From an uncultured Clostridia bacterium (GTDB lineage Bacteria > Bacillota > Clostridia > TANB77 > CAG-508), in assembly GCA_947589645.1 (NCBI GenBank), contig CANQCG010000007.1:1-52377 (forward strand): a DNA stretch of 52,377 nt, in the 5' to 3' direction. Below are positions 1-7,185 of the stretch, piece by piece (the stretch's first letter is position 1; every line of letters starts with the position of its first letter). The notes below the pieces were generated by a model. That model ran no database searches and had not been told where the DNA came from. It saw only the letters and a program-made list of their open reading frames with translations. Both the position numbers and the translations under genes were made by a program.

Positions 1-16
1 AATCGAGGGCTTAATT
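1..16 (+). rRNA. 23S rRNA, 3' terminal bases (partial)
   Basis: The first bases, reading ATCGAGGGCTTAA after an initial A, match the form of the 3' end of clostridial 23S rRNA, which commonly ends in ATCGAGG-CTTAACC. Only the last bases are in the window. A 5S gene lies about 170 bp downstream, as expected in an rrn operon. The exact end cannot be fixed from this fragment. Confidence 0.6.
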
Positions 17-183
17 TAAATAAAATAATCTTAGAATCCTAAAAAATATTTCATCTATGTATTTTTCAGTGTACTTAACATTTATAATGTATAAAATATA
101 CAACTTTGTAAAAAATATCTAAAAGATATTGCAAAAAATAAAATTATATATTATAATACCAAATATCAAATAGTTAATAATTT

Positions 184-299
184 TCTAGTGACGATTACTA
201 CTTGGGTAATACCTGTTCCCATTCCGAACACAGAAGTCAAGCCAAATAGTGCCGAAAATACTTGCGAGTTACCTTGTTGGGAAGATAGGTGTTGCTAGA
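184..299 (+). rRNA. rrf: 5S ribosomal RNA
   Basis: The 5' strand TCTAGTGACG pairs with the 3' strand near TGTTGCTAGA to close helix I. The interior contains the conserved loop region around CCCATTCCGAACACAGAAGT and a later GGGAAGATAGG-like segment. The length of about 116 nt is normal. It sits between the 23S end and tRNA-Asn, so this is the distal part of an rRNA operon. The ends are set from the terminal helix and may be off by a few bases. Confidence 0.93.
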
Positions 300-308
300 T
301 TTATATAT

Positions 309-610
309 TCCTCTTTAGCTCAGTTGGTAGAGCGCTCGGCTGTCGAGCAAGTCGTAAGACTAAGAAGTTAGCAGCTCTATAAGGAAACTTATAGATGAAA
401 AGGTGGCTAAATCGGTGAAGTTCGTAAGTAGAAATACACGATAATACCGAGCAAGGCGAAAGCTATGTGTAGAGACTTTACACCACCTACCTAAGTCAAT
501 GATATGGTAAAGAGAAAGTCCAGACTACAAATTATATTTATAATGTTAACGAAAGTTAATGTAGTGCAGTAACCGATAGGTCGTTGGTTCGAGTCCAACA
601 AGAGGAGCCA
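309..610 (+). tRNA. tRNA-Asn(GUU) interrupted by a group I intron
   Basis: The exons are 309-343 and 570-610. Joined, they give a complete cloverleaf: acceptor TCCTCTT with AAGAGGA, a D arm, anticodon stem CTCGG with CCGAT (outermost pair C-T mismatched), loop CTGTTAA with anticodon GTT (Asn), T arm GTTGG/CCAAC, discriminator G and an encoded CCA. Without splicing the anticodon position would read GTC (Asp) and the stem would have no partner at the right distance. The gene is the last element of the rRNA operon and is followed by an intrinsic terminator. If this is the only tRNA-Asn gene, splicing is essential for the cell. Confidence 0.92.
344..569 (+). other. Group I intron (226 nt, no ORF) in tRNA-Asn
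   Basis: The 5' splice site follows U343 (U35 of the tRNA) and the intron ends at G569. The guide GTTAGCAGCT at 367-376 pairs on its right half with exon bases 338-343 (P1, with the diagnostic U343-G371 wobble). Its left half pairs with the first four 3'-exon bases 570-573 (P10). Other helices that can be drawn are a P1-loop hairpin with a GTAA loop (about 350-361), P2 at 377-394 with a GAAA loop, P3 402-406/483-487, P4 412-415/447-450, P5 422-425/438-441, P7 474-478/516-520, P8 488-491/506-509, and a GAAA-capped P9 at 546-559. The order matches the group I core. Subgroup is not assigned, and self-splicing activity is inferred. Confidence 0.88.
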
Positions 611-616
611 TAAAAG

Positions 617-654
617 AATAGCAGATTTGCTTCAAGCTTATCTGTTATTTTTTT
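617..654 (+). terminator. Intrinsic terminator of the rRNA operon/tRNA-Asn
   Basis: The 10-bp stem 617-626 with 640-649 (one G-U pair) is followed by a run of T to 654. It starts only a few bases after the tRNA CCA end, so the following HNH gene probably needs its own promoter. Confidence 0.85.
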
Positions 655-710
655 GCTTGTTCGCTATTTTTTCTTATTGAATTCATATATAATAAAAAAG
701 GGATGTGAAG

Positions 711-1091
711 ATGATGCAAAAAACTTGTGAAATATGTAATAATAAATTTGATACAAATAGTTCATCCAGAATATATTGTTATAATTGTAGTGGAGAATCA
801 ACTAGGACGGATAATCAAACTAGAAAGCATCAAAAAACGATTTTAAGAAGAAGCATGAAATTGCAAGCTATAAAATTAATGGGAGGACAATGCAGTATAT
901 GTGGATATAATAGGTGTATAGATGCTTTAGAGTTCCATCATGAAAATCCAAAAGAAAAAGAATTTAAATTAGGTTCTGGAAATACAATTTCATGGAAAGA
1001 ATATAAAAAAGAGGCATTAAAGTGCATTTTAGTCTGTTCGAATTGCCATAAGGAAATTCATAGTAAAATAGGCTATAATGATATTCAGTAA
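711..1091 (+). CDS. Small HNH endonuclease
   Basis: A 126-residue protein with two parts. The N-terminal zinc-ribbon-like part has CEIC and CYNC pairs (residues about 6-27). The C-terminal HNH fold has CSIC, the catalytic-type EFHH with a downstream Asn, and the closing CSNCHKEIH. Members of this family are free-standing nucleases of phages, plasmids, restriction loci and introns. The ATG at 711 is preferred because a GGG-rich ribosome site lies 8-9 bases upstream; 705 (GTG) or 714 (ATG) are possible. The gene starts about 100 bp after an intron-bearing tRNA and precedes a restriction-modification pair, so it may be an intron-associated homing enzyme or part of a defence patch. The sequence does not decide between these. 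Confidence 0.8.
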   Translation: MMQKTCEICNNKFDTNSSSRIYCYNCSGESTRTDNQTRKHQKTILRRSMKLQAIKLMGGQCSICGYNRCIDALEFHHENPKEKEFKLGSGNTISWKEYKKEALKCILVCSNCHKEIHSKIGYNDIQ

Positions 1092-1284
1092 TAACACTGT
1101 GAATAGAATATATGTCACGCATAAATACAAAATAAAATATTGAAAGAGAAAGATTCAAATGATATAACACAAAAGTTAAAATATAAAGAGTCTTTTGTAA
1201 AATTTTATATAAGTACATAGTACTCAAAGTATAAATTTTTCAAAAAAGTGTGACAAAATAATATAGCTAAATTTATTTCTCATA

Positions 1285-1313
1285 TTGTTAAAAAAAAACT
1301 TTTATGATATGAT
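1285..1313 (+). promoter_or_regulatory. Promoter of the restriction-modification operon
   Basis: TTGTTA at 1285-1290 and TATGAT at 1308-1313 are 17 bp apart and lie about 70 bp before the methyltransferase start. They sit in the 291-bp gap 1092-1382, in which no other feature is visible. Confidence 0.6.
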
Positions 1314-1382
1314 AAAAAAGATTTAAAATGTTGTAATATAAGTAATATATAAATAGACTGAAAATTATTGGAAGGTGCTATT

Positions 1383-3239
1383 GTGAGATATATAGGTAAT
1401 AAAGCAAAATTATTAGATGAAATAGACGAGTTATTAGAGAAAAAAGGGCTAAAAACAAAAGGATTGATTTTTTGCGATATATTTTCTGGAACTTCAACTG
1501 TGGGAGGCCATTATAATGGGTTTTATAAAATTATTGCAAATGATATATTAGATTTTTCATATGAATATTCAAAAGGTATACTTTTAGGACATAAAGCAAA
1601 ATTTAAAGATTTAGGTTTTGATCCATTTGAATACTTCGAAAAATGTGATTACTCAGGTTATTTAGATGGCTTTTGCTATAATACATTTTCTCCAAATGGA
1701 GGAAGACAATATTTTAGTGATGATAATGCTAAATATATTGATTTCATAAGAAATACAATTGAAGAATGGGAAAAAAGCAAAAAAATTTCGCCAGAAGAAA
1801 AATCATATTTACTTATGTGTTTATTAGAGTCAATTAGCAAAATTTCTAATGTAGCAGGAGTATATAGTGCTTATCTAAAAAAATGGGATCCTAGAGCAGT
1901 TAAAAAGATGAATTTTACTCCAATAGAAGTAAGTAAAACTAAATATGAAAATGAAATATATTGTGAAGATGCAAATAACTTAATAAAGCATATTAAGGGT
2001 GATATACTTTACTTGGATCCTCCATATACACCTACACAATATAATTCACAGTATCATGTATTAGAAACTATAGTAAGAAATGATAATCCAGAAACTCATG
2101 GAGTAGGAGCACATAGGAATAATGACAGATTGTCTAATTGGTGCAAAAAAGGTGAAGTTGAAGTTGAGTTTGCAAAAATAATAAAAAATGCCAATTTTAA
2201 ATATATAGTTTTTTCTTATTCAGACAAAGGAATAATGTCTCCAAAATTTATAGAAGCAGTAATGAAACGATATGGTAAACCAGAAACTTTTGTCTTAAAA
2301 AAGATAAATTTTGTAAAATATAAATCAACAAGAGCTGTTAATAGAGAAATAAAGGACAACACTAAAGATAAAAATCATTATGAATATTTGTTTTTTATCG
2401 AAAAAAATGACTGCCCAAAATATATATCTCCTTTAAATTATATTGGAGGTAAGTTTAATGCTTTAGACTTGATTTTACAAAATTTACCACATAATTATAA
2501 CAATTGTTATGATTTATTTGGAGGAGGCTCAACAGTTGGTATTAATATTCAGGCACCAAAGATAATATATAACGATGTAAATAAATATGTTGTGGAGCTA
2601 TTAAAATATTTATCTAGCACCAATCCTATTGAAACATATCAAAATATTCAAAAGTATATAAAGCTTTTTAGGCTAAAAAAGGGAAATAAGGAAGCATATT
2701 GTAAGCTAAGAGAAAGTTATAATAAAAATAAAAGTTCCTTGCTTTTATATTTACTAATATGTTTTGGTTTTGAACACCAAGTAAGGTTTAACTCAAAATT
2801 AGAGTTCAACAATCCTTGTGGAAATTCTGGATTTAACGATGAAATGTATGAAAAGTTAATTTCATTTTATCTAGTTTGCAATGAAAAAAATATAAAATTT
2901 AATTGTGGCTCTTTTGAAAAATATAAACGATATATAAACAAAGGCGATTTTGTTTATCTGGATCCACCTTATTTAGGAAATGATGGCGTATATCAAGACG
3001 GAAAAAGGGGATTTGAGGGTTGGACTGAAGAACATGAAGAAAAACTTTATCTATTTATGGAGCACATTCATAAAAAGGGAGCATATTTCATGTTGTCTAA
3101 TTATTCTGAACATACAAAAAGTAGTAATAAAAAATTAGAAGCTTGGATTGAAAAGAATAAATTTAAAGTAATTAAAGATTCTAAAACAACAAAAAGAAAT
3201 AGAACAGATAGAAGTGAAATAATAGTAATAAATTATTAG
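1383..3239 (+). CDS. Tandem D12-class N6-adenine DNA methyltransferase (M.FokI-like fusion)
   Basis: A 618-residue chain made of two complete D12 (Dam-like) methyltransferase domains. Domain 1 (about 1-330) opens with RYIGNK, has AdoMet motif I FSGTSTVGG near residue 36 and catalytic DPPY near 212. Domain 2 (about 340-618) opens with NYIGGK, has motif I DLFGGGSTVG near 376 and DPPY near 526. Both halves look active. In the known family, such fusions (M.FokI) methylate adenine on each strand of an asymmetric type IIS site. The start is GTG 1383: GGAAGGTG lies 6 bases upstream and the protein then begins MRYIGNK; a TTG at 1368 would put the ribosome site inside the gene. It is followed 11 bp later by an HNH endonuclease, its likely restriction partner. 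Recognition sequence unknown. Confidence 0.9.
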   Translation: MRYIGNKAKLLDEIDELLEKKGLKTKGLIFCDIFSGTSTVGGHYNGFYKIIANDILDFSYEYSKGILLGHKAKFKDLGFDPFEYFEKCDYSGYLDGFCYNTFSPNGGRQYFSDDNAKYIDFIRNTIEEWEKSKKISPEEKSYLLMCLLESISKISNVAGVYSAYLKKWDPRAVKKMNFTPIEVSKTKYENEIYCEDANNLIKHIKGDILYLDPPYTPTQYNSQYHVLETIVRNDNPETHGVGAHRNNDRLSNWCKKGEVEVEFAKIIKNANFKYIVFSYSDKGIMSPKFIEAVMKRYGKPETFVLKKINFVKYKSTRAVNREIKDNTKDKNHYEYLFFIEKNDCPKYISPLNYIGGKFNALDLILQNLPHNYNNCYDLFGGGSTVGINIQAPKIIYNDVNKYVVELLKYLSSTNPIETYQNIQKYIKLFRLKKGNKEAYCKLRESYNKNKSSLLLYLLICFGFEHQVRFNSKLEFNNPCGNSGFNDEMYEKLISFYLVCNEKNIKFNCGSFEKYKRYINKGDFVYLDPPYLGNDGVYQDGKRGFEGWTEEHEEKLYLFMEHIHKKGAYFMLSNYSEHTKSSNKKLEAWIEKNKFKVIKDSKTTKRNRTDRSEIIVINY

Positions 3240-3250
3240 GAAGTGATATT

Positions 3251-4741
3251 ATGCAAATTAAAGTAGTAATTTATAGTTGTTATCAAAGAACTTATGAACC
3301 AATATGCAATGATATTTTAAAGTTGTTATATGGGGAAAACTATAATTTGAATGATGTAATTATAGAGATAGAAGATACATCTGAACAAGGTACTAAAAAT
3401 ATTCAGTCACAAAGAAGGGTTACAGATGATTCAATTTACAAAGGAAGAATAATTAGAATTTTTGAAGATGATGTGCTTAAACATATAGTAGGAGTAAGTA
3501 ATACAAATTATGACGAAGATAGAGAATATGAATTTGCTAGTGGAGAATCTAATAAAAACCATTCTGTGTATGGAAAAGATAATTATCATGCTAATACGTA
3601 TTTAAAACAAGGAATAAACCAAATATTTAAATATTATTTTGAACATAAAGAAACAGCAGATTTGAATTTTTATCTTTTGGATACAAAAAGACAAGTAAAT
3701 TATCATAATAATTTATATAACTGCTTATCTTATAGAGAATTGGAAACAATAGGGTTTAAAGTATTAAATATTGGCAACGTTAATTTTTCAGAGTATGAAC
3801 AACAATGTAACAGTAGGATAAATCATAATCATTTACAATTTGCTTCATTGAATAAATATTTAAGAGATATAGCATACATATCTAAGAAAAATAAAGGAAA
3901 TGAACCTTCATTTCTACAATGTGATGAAGTAGAAGAAACTGATGAAGACGGAAATGTAAGTTTTATGACCGAAAAATATACATATACATTCAAAACACTT
4001 TCTGCACAGCAATATGATAGCCTTTTAAAATGTTGGTGCCTAAAAGTATTAGCTGATAAAGAGAACACAAAAATAGAATTTAAGTTGGGTAAACAATATT
4101 TTGATTTCGTTTCAGAAGAAAAGAAAGTTTCGGAAAAATTATCTGCCCCTGTAAAAGAAATTTTTAATTTAGCAGATTTGAACATTGAATATACTACAAC
4201 AGAAGATTTCATGAATGAAAAAGTAAAAGCCGAAAATACTTACCTTAGATATAAAGAAGCAAATGAAATAAGAAATCAAACACTATTTAGAAACAATATT
4301 CGTAAAAAGGGAATACCTACAGAATGTGCAATTTGTGGTGAAGATAATGCAAGGCTTTTAGATGCAGCACATTTATGGGAAATTAATCAAATAAAAAATA
4401 GCACATTAAAAGATGTAAATGATTTTATAAAGAAAAATAATTTACAACAAACTATTGAGTCTAGTAGTGAATATGCTGGAGAGCTATTCTATAAAAAATA
4501 TTATTTAGCCAATTCGGGAGATAATGGTGTATGGCTATGCAAGAATCATCATAAGCAATTTGATATTAATAATTATGGTTTCGATTCTATATATGGCAAA
4601 GTTGTTTTATTAAAGTTTGATAATAAAAATGATGCTTTAAAATTTAGAAGAGACTTAAAAAATCAACAACTTCCTGCAAATGTATTAACACCATTAACAA
4701 GGTCTTTCTTGAAGAAAAGACAATTAGCTTCTAATGCATAA
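3251..4741 (+). CDS. HNH-family restriction endonuclease (partner of the tandem methyltransferase)
   Basis: A 496-residue protein. The C-terminal part (about 350-445) is an HNH nuclease: ECAICGED forms the first zinc pair, DAAHLWEI carries the first catalytic His, and NGVWLCKNHHKQFD is the closing ββα motif. The first 350 residues have no motif I can name and probably hold the DNA-recognition function. It has a strong AGGAAGTGAT ribosome site, begins 11 bp after the methyltransferase and is clearly in the same operon. Together they form a type II, probably type IIS, restriction-modification system. The assignment as the cognate restriction enzyme rests on the gene order and the HNH motif; similarity to a characterised enzyme could not be tested. 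Confidence 0.78.
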   Translation: MQIKVVIYSCYQRTYEPICNDILKLLYGENYNLNDVIIEIEDTSEQGTKNIQSQRRVTDDSIYKGRIIRIFEDDVLKHIVGVSNTNYDEDREYEFASGESNKNHSVYGKDNYHANTYLKQGINQIFKYYFEHKETADLNFYLLDTKRQVNYHNNLYNCLSYRELETIGFKVLNIGNVNFSEYEQQCNSRINHNHLQFASLNKYLRDIAYISKKNKGNEPSFLQCDEVEETDEDGNVSFMTEKYTYTFKTLSAQQYDSLLKCWCLKVLADKENTKIEFKLGKQYFDFVSEEKKVSEKLSAPVKEIFNLADLNIEYTTTEDFMNEKVKAENTYLRYKEANEIRNQTLFRNNIRKKGIPTECAICGEDNARLLDAAHLWEINQIKNSTLKDVNDFIKKNNLQQTIESSSEYAGELFYKKYYLANSGDNGVWLCKNHHKQFDINNYGFDSIYGKVVLLKFDNKNDALKFRRDLKNQQLPANVLTPLTRSFLKKRQLASNA

Positions 4742-4782
4742 AATTAATACATTAAATTTATAAGGTTAGAAGGGAGAAGCAT

Positions 4783-5352
4783 ATGAAAGAAATAGTTATC
4801 GCTTCATCAAATAAAGGCAAAATAAAAGAAGCACAAGAAATTTTGCAAGAATATAAAATTATTTCTATGGCAGAATTAGGAGTGCAAATAGATGTAGAAG
4901 AAGACCAAGATACATTTGAGAAAAACGCAATAAAAAAGGCAGAAGAGTTTGCAAAAGCAACTGGTGGAAAAATGTGCATAGCTGATGATTCTGGAATAGA
5001 AATAGAATATTTAAATGGTTTTCCAGGAGTGAATACAAAAAGATGGCTTAAAGGAACAGATAGAGAAAGAAACCTTGCTATAATCGAAAAATTAAAAGGA
5101 GTAGAGAAACAAAGAAGAAAAATAAGATTTACAACAGCTATAGCTCTGTCAAATGGAAAACAAACTATTTGCGAGTCAGCTTATATAGATGGCTTTGTAG
5201 CAGAGGAAGTTAGAGGAGAAAATGGCTTTGGATTTGATGAAATCTTTGAACTTGAAAATGGAAAAACTTTGGCGCAAATTTCTCAAGAAGAAAAAAATGA
5301 AATAAGCGCAAGAAGGATGGCTTTAGAAAAGTTAAGACAAAAGCTAATATAA
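4783..5352 (+). CDS. rdgB: XTP/dITP diphosphatase (RdgB/HAM1 family)
   Basis: Hydrolyses non-canonical purine nucleoside triphosphates (ITP, dITP, XTP) to monophosphates and pyrophosphate, keeping deaminated purines out of DNA and RNA. The 189 residues match the family length. Visible family motifs are the N-terminal IASSNKGKIKE substrate/phosphate loop, IADDSGIEI with the catalytic acidic pair, the following FPGVNT, and the C-terminal GFGFDEIFE segment with the later ISARRMALEK. An AGAAGGGAG ribosome site precedes the ATG. It starts 41 bp after the restriction gene with no clear separate promoter, so it may be co-transcribed with it. It is a core gene marking the right border of the accessory patch. 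Confidence 0.93.
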   Translation: MKEIVIASSNKGKIKEAQEILQEYKIISMAELGVQIDVEEDQDTFEKNAIKKAEEFAKATGGKMCIADDSGIEIEYLNGFPGVNTKRWLKGTDRERNLAIIEKLKGVEKQRRKIRFTTAIALSNGKQTICESAYIDGFVAEEVRGENGFGFDEIFELENGKTLAQISQEEKNEISARRMALEKLRQKLI

Positions 5353-5370
5353 GTAATTTAACACATAAAA

Positions 5371-5400
5371 AGGAGGGCTTCTATTTTAGGATGCCCTCCT
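5371..5400. terminator. Bidirectional terminator between rdgB and the lysozyme
   Basis: An 8-bp perfect stem, AGGAGGGC with GCCCTCCT, encloses a 14-nt loop. Reading the minus strand it is followed by TTTTATG, reading the plus strand by an AT-rich stretch. It separates the convergent rdgB and lysozyme genes. Confidence 0.75.
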
Positions 5401-5407
5401 ATATTTA

Positions 5408-5767
5408 TCAATTTATAGTTGGAATTCTTAAAGTAGATCCAGCAAAAATCAAATTAGGATTTTGAATATTATTCAAAGTAACAATTTCATCAATCGAGAC
5501 ATCAAATAAATTACTAATTTGAGTTAATGTATTACCACATTGCACGATATATAAGTTATGGCTAGTATCATGAAGCTCATTGCTTTCTAATGATGGAATA
5601 TATATTTTTTGACCAACAAAAATCAAATTAGGATTACTAATTCCATTTATTTGAGCCAAATATTCATAAGAAGTATGATATTTTAAAGCAATTTGACTTA
5701 AAGTATCTCCGGTGTTTAACAATAACATATTCTGTATTAACTGATGGTGTAGGAGAATTTGGAACAT
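5408..5767 (-). CDS. LysM tail of the lysozyme gene, out of frame (frameshifted fragment)
   Basis: This frame holds two LysM repeats: GDTLSQIALKY...GQKIYIP and, after a short linker, GNTLTQISNLF...GSTLRIP. LysM domains bind peptidoglycan. It lies in the +1 frame relative to the upstream GH25 gene. The in-frame start region (first 18 codons) is not LysM-like and is probably not translated from here: no good ribosome site precedes it. If base 5714 is skipped, the upstream frame reads EYVIVK directly into TGDTLSQ, a normal LysM opening. The original product was therefore one protein of about 352 residues, GH25-LysM-LysM, over 5408-6467. Either an extra base or a sequencing error has split it. 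Confidence 0.75.
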   Translation of the reverse strand: MFQILLHHQLIQNMLLLNTGDTLSQIALKYHTSYEYLAQINGISNPNLIFVGQKIYIPSLESNELHDTSHNLYIVQCGNTLTQISNLFDVSIDEIVTLNNIQNPNLIFAGSTLRIPTIN

Positions 5768-6467
5768 TTATTGTAGTATTATCAGATAAAAATATGTCTG
5801 GAGTAAAATAATCTCTGTCAACAAAATCAGAAATTCCTGAAATTCTCCCTTGGTTTGTGTATTGGAAGCCAATCCAAGTGGTCCAATTTCCATTTTCTGG
5901 TTCATCTACGCCATAATCTGCAACCCAAACGGGATAGGTATTTGCAAGCGTTTTATCAAAAGTATTACGTGCATTAAATGCATCACTATAAATTACAACT
6001 TCTTTTTTAGTAATATTTTGAAGTCTAGATAAAAAAGCAGTAGAAATAGCATTTATTTCGCTAACATTTAAATCGCCGAAAACCTCAAAGTCCATTGCTA
6101 ATCTACAATCTACATCAAGATTATTTACGACCGAGGCAAAAAAATCTGCTTGGGTTACTGCATCTTCCACAGTTCTAGCTGTTAAAAAATGATAAAACCC
6201 AATTTTTAACCCATTTTCTTTAGCTAAATTGTAATTAGCCCTAAAATACGGGTCTATGTAACCATCTCCTTCACTGGATTTAATATATACTATATCAATT
6301 CCAGAAGATTTAACTTGTGTAAAGTCGATATTTCCTTGCCATTCGCTTACATCTATGCCATCCAATAATTCATTTGAGGAAGGCGGAAATGCTAAAACTT
6401 TTGCAAAAGATGAAACAAATATGCAAGATAAAAACAAGAAAACTATTAAAATTAATCTTTTATTCAT
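5664..6467 (-). CDS. Secreted GH25 lysozyme (catalytic part; LysM tail frameshifted off)
   Basis: Cuts the beta-1,4 bond of peptidoglycan between N-acetylmuramic acid and N-acetylglucosamine. Residues 1-26 form a signal peptide (basic start, then a hydrophobic run). The GH25 barrel follows: GIDVSEWQG carries the first catalytic Asp, VYIKSSEG the next strand, GFYHF a later one, and LAMDFEVFG the DxE pair. After about residue 251 the frame runs off into 16 unrelated residues and stops, because the two LysM repeats continue in the +1 frame. As written, the product would be a lysozyme without its cell-wall anchor. An AGGAGGTTC-type ribosome site precedes the ATG. The gene is convergent with rdgB and divergent from dps. 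Confidence 0.88.
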   Translation of the reverse strand: MNKRLILIVFLFLSCIFVSSFAKVLAFPPSSNELLDGIDVSEWQGNIDFTQVKSSGIDIVYIKSSEGDGYIDPYFRANYNLAKENGLKIGFYHFLTARTVEDAVTQADFFASVVNNLDVDCRLAMDFEVFGDLNVSEINAISTAFLSRLQNITKKEVVIYSDAFNARNTFDKTLANTYPVWVADYGVDEPENGNWTTWIGFQYTNQGRISGISDFVDRDYFTPDIFLSDNTTINVPNSPTPSVNTEYVIVKHRRYFKSNCFKISYFL

Positions 6468-6531
6468 ATGAACCTCCTTACAATAAAATATGAAAACAAA
6501 AAAATAGAGTGAATAAAAATATAAAAACGTA

Positions 6532-6546
6532 CAATAATATTTATAA
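6532..6546 (+). promoter_or_regulatory. Possible PerR box upstream of dps
   Basis: The 15 bases match 11 of 15 positions of the PerR consensus TTATAATTATTATAA and lie about 60 bp before dps, a classic PerR target. The background is very AT-rich, so chance matches are easy. Confidence 0.3.
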
Positions 6547-6604
6547 AATAGGAAAAGAAAGGCATAAAAATATGCAATTCTTTTAAAATTTATAGGAGGT
6601 TTAA

Positions 6605-7039
6605 ATGGAAGAGGTTAATAAAAGTTTAAATCAATTTTTATGTGACTTAAATGTATTTTTTAGAAAGCTACAAAATTATCATTGGAATATACAAGGAGAA
6701 AGCTTTTTTGTAATGCATCAAAAATTAGAGGAATATTATGACTGTGTAGCAAAAGAAATAGACGAAATAGCAGAGCATATTTTAATAAATGGTGCTCAAC
6801 CTTTAGGAACATTAAGAGATTATATACAAAACACAAAAATTATAGAAGCGGAAAATCAAAAGGTAGATAGAAATACTGTTTACCAAGCATTACTTTCAGA
6901 TTATGCAACTTTATTTCAGGACATAAATAAAATTAAAGAAACAGCTGATACAGCAGGAGATTATGCGACTTCTAGTTTAATGGATGAATATATCTTAAAT
7001 TATGGTAAAAAATTATGGATGTTAAATCAAAGTAAATAA
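6605..7039 (+). CDS. dps: Dps-family ferritin-like protein
   Basis: A 144-residue four-helix protein. Dps proteins form 12-subunit shells that oxidise Fe(II) with peroxide, store iron and protect DNA. The ferroxidase signature is visible: NYHWNIQG (His near residue 25), then FFVMHQKLEEYYD (His near 37, Asp/Glu pair) and the following KEIDEIAEH. The C-terminal half also fits (LLSDYATLFQDI, DEYILNYGKKLWML). There is no long basic tail, so DNA binding may be weak. TAGGAGGT precedes the ATG by 6 bases. It is a single-gene unit with its own terminator. Regulation by PerR is likely in relatives, and a weak box is present upstream. Confidence 0.92.
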   Translation: MEEVNKSLNQFLCDLNVFFRKLQNYHWNIQGESFFVMHQKLEEYYDCVAKEIDEIAEHILINGAQPLGTLRDYIQNTKIIEAENQKVDRNTVYQALLSDYATLFQDINKIKETADTAGDYATSSLMDEYILNYGKKLWMLNQSK

Positions 7040-7047
7040 ATATATAA

Positions 7048-7097
7048 AATAGACATTATCATTAACAATAAAGGTTATGAATGTCTATTTTTATTTT
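7048..7097 (+). terminator. Terminator after dps
   Basis: AATAGACATT (7048-7057) pairs perfectly with AATGTCTATT (7080-7089), followed by a T-rich run. Confidence 0.8.
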
Positions 7098-7139
7098 ATA
7101 AAAATTTAATAAATAAATATTTTAAAAATCAAAAAAATT

Positions 7140-7148
7140 TGATATAAT
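7140..7148 (+). promoter_or_regulatory. Extended -10 promoter of the hemolysin III-like gene
   Basis: TGATATAAT is an extended -10 element (TGn then TATAAT). The -35 region 17 bp upstream is poor (TTTTAA), as is usual for extended -10 promoters. The start codon follows about 38 bp later. Confidence 0.55.
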
Positions 7149-7185
7149 GCAAATATCATTTTATTGAGAAAGAGGTAACTAAAAA

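Noticed and set aside
309..350. tRNA-Asp (GTC) from the unspliced reading
   Set aside because: The anticodon stem then has no partner at the correct distance. The spliced form gives a normal Asn tRNA with a seven-base loop and both exons match one internal guide.
964..1227. Minus-strand reading frame over the HNH gene
   Set aside because: Low-complexity Tyr/Leu-rich product, no ribosome site, overlaps a gene with clear zinc motifs.
5700..5730. Programmed +1 frameshift in the lysozyme gene
   Set aside because: No slow codon or stop at the shift point and no stimulatory site of a known type; a mutation or sequencing error is simpler.
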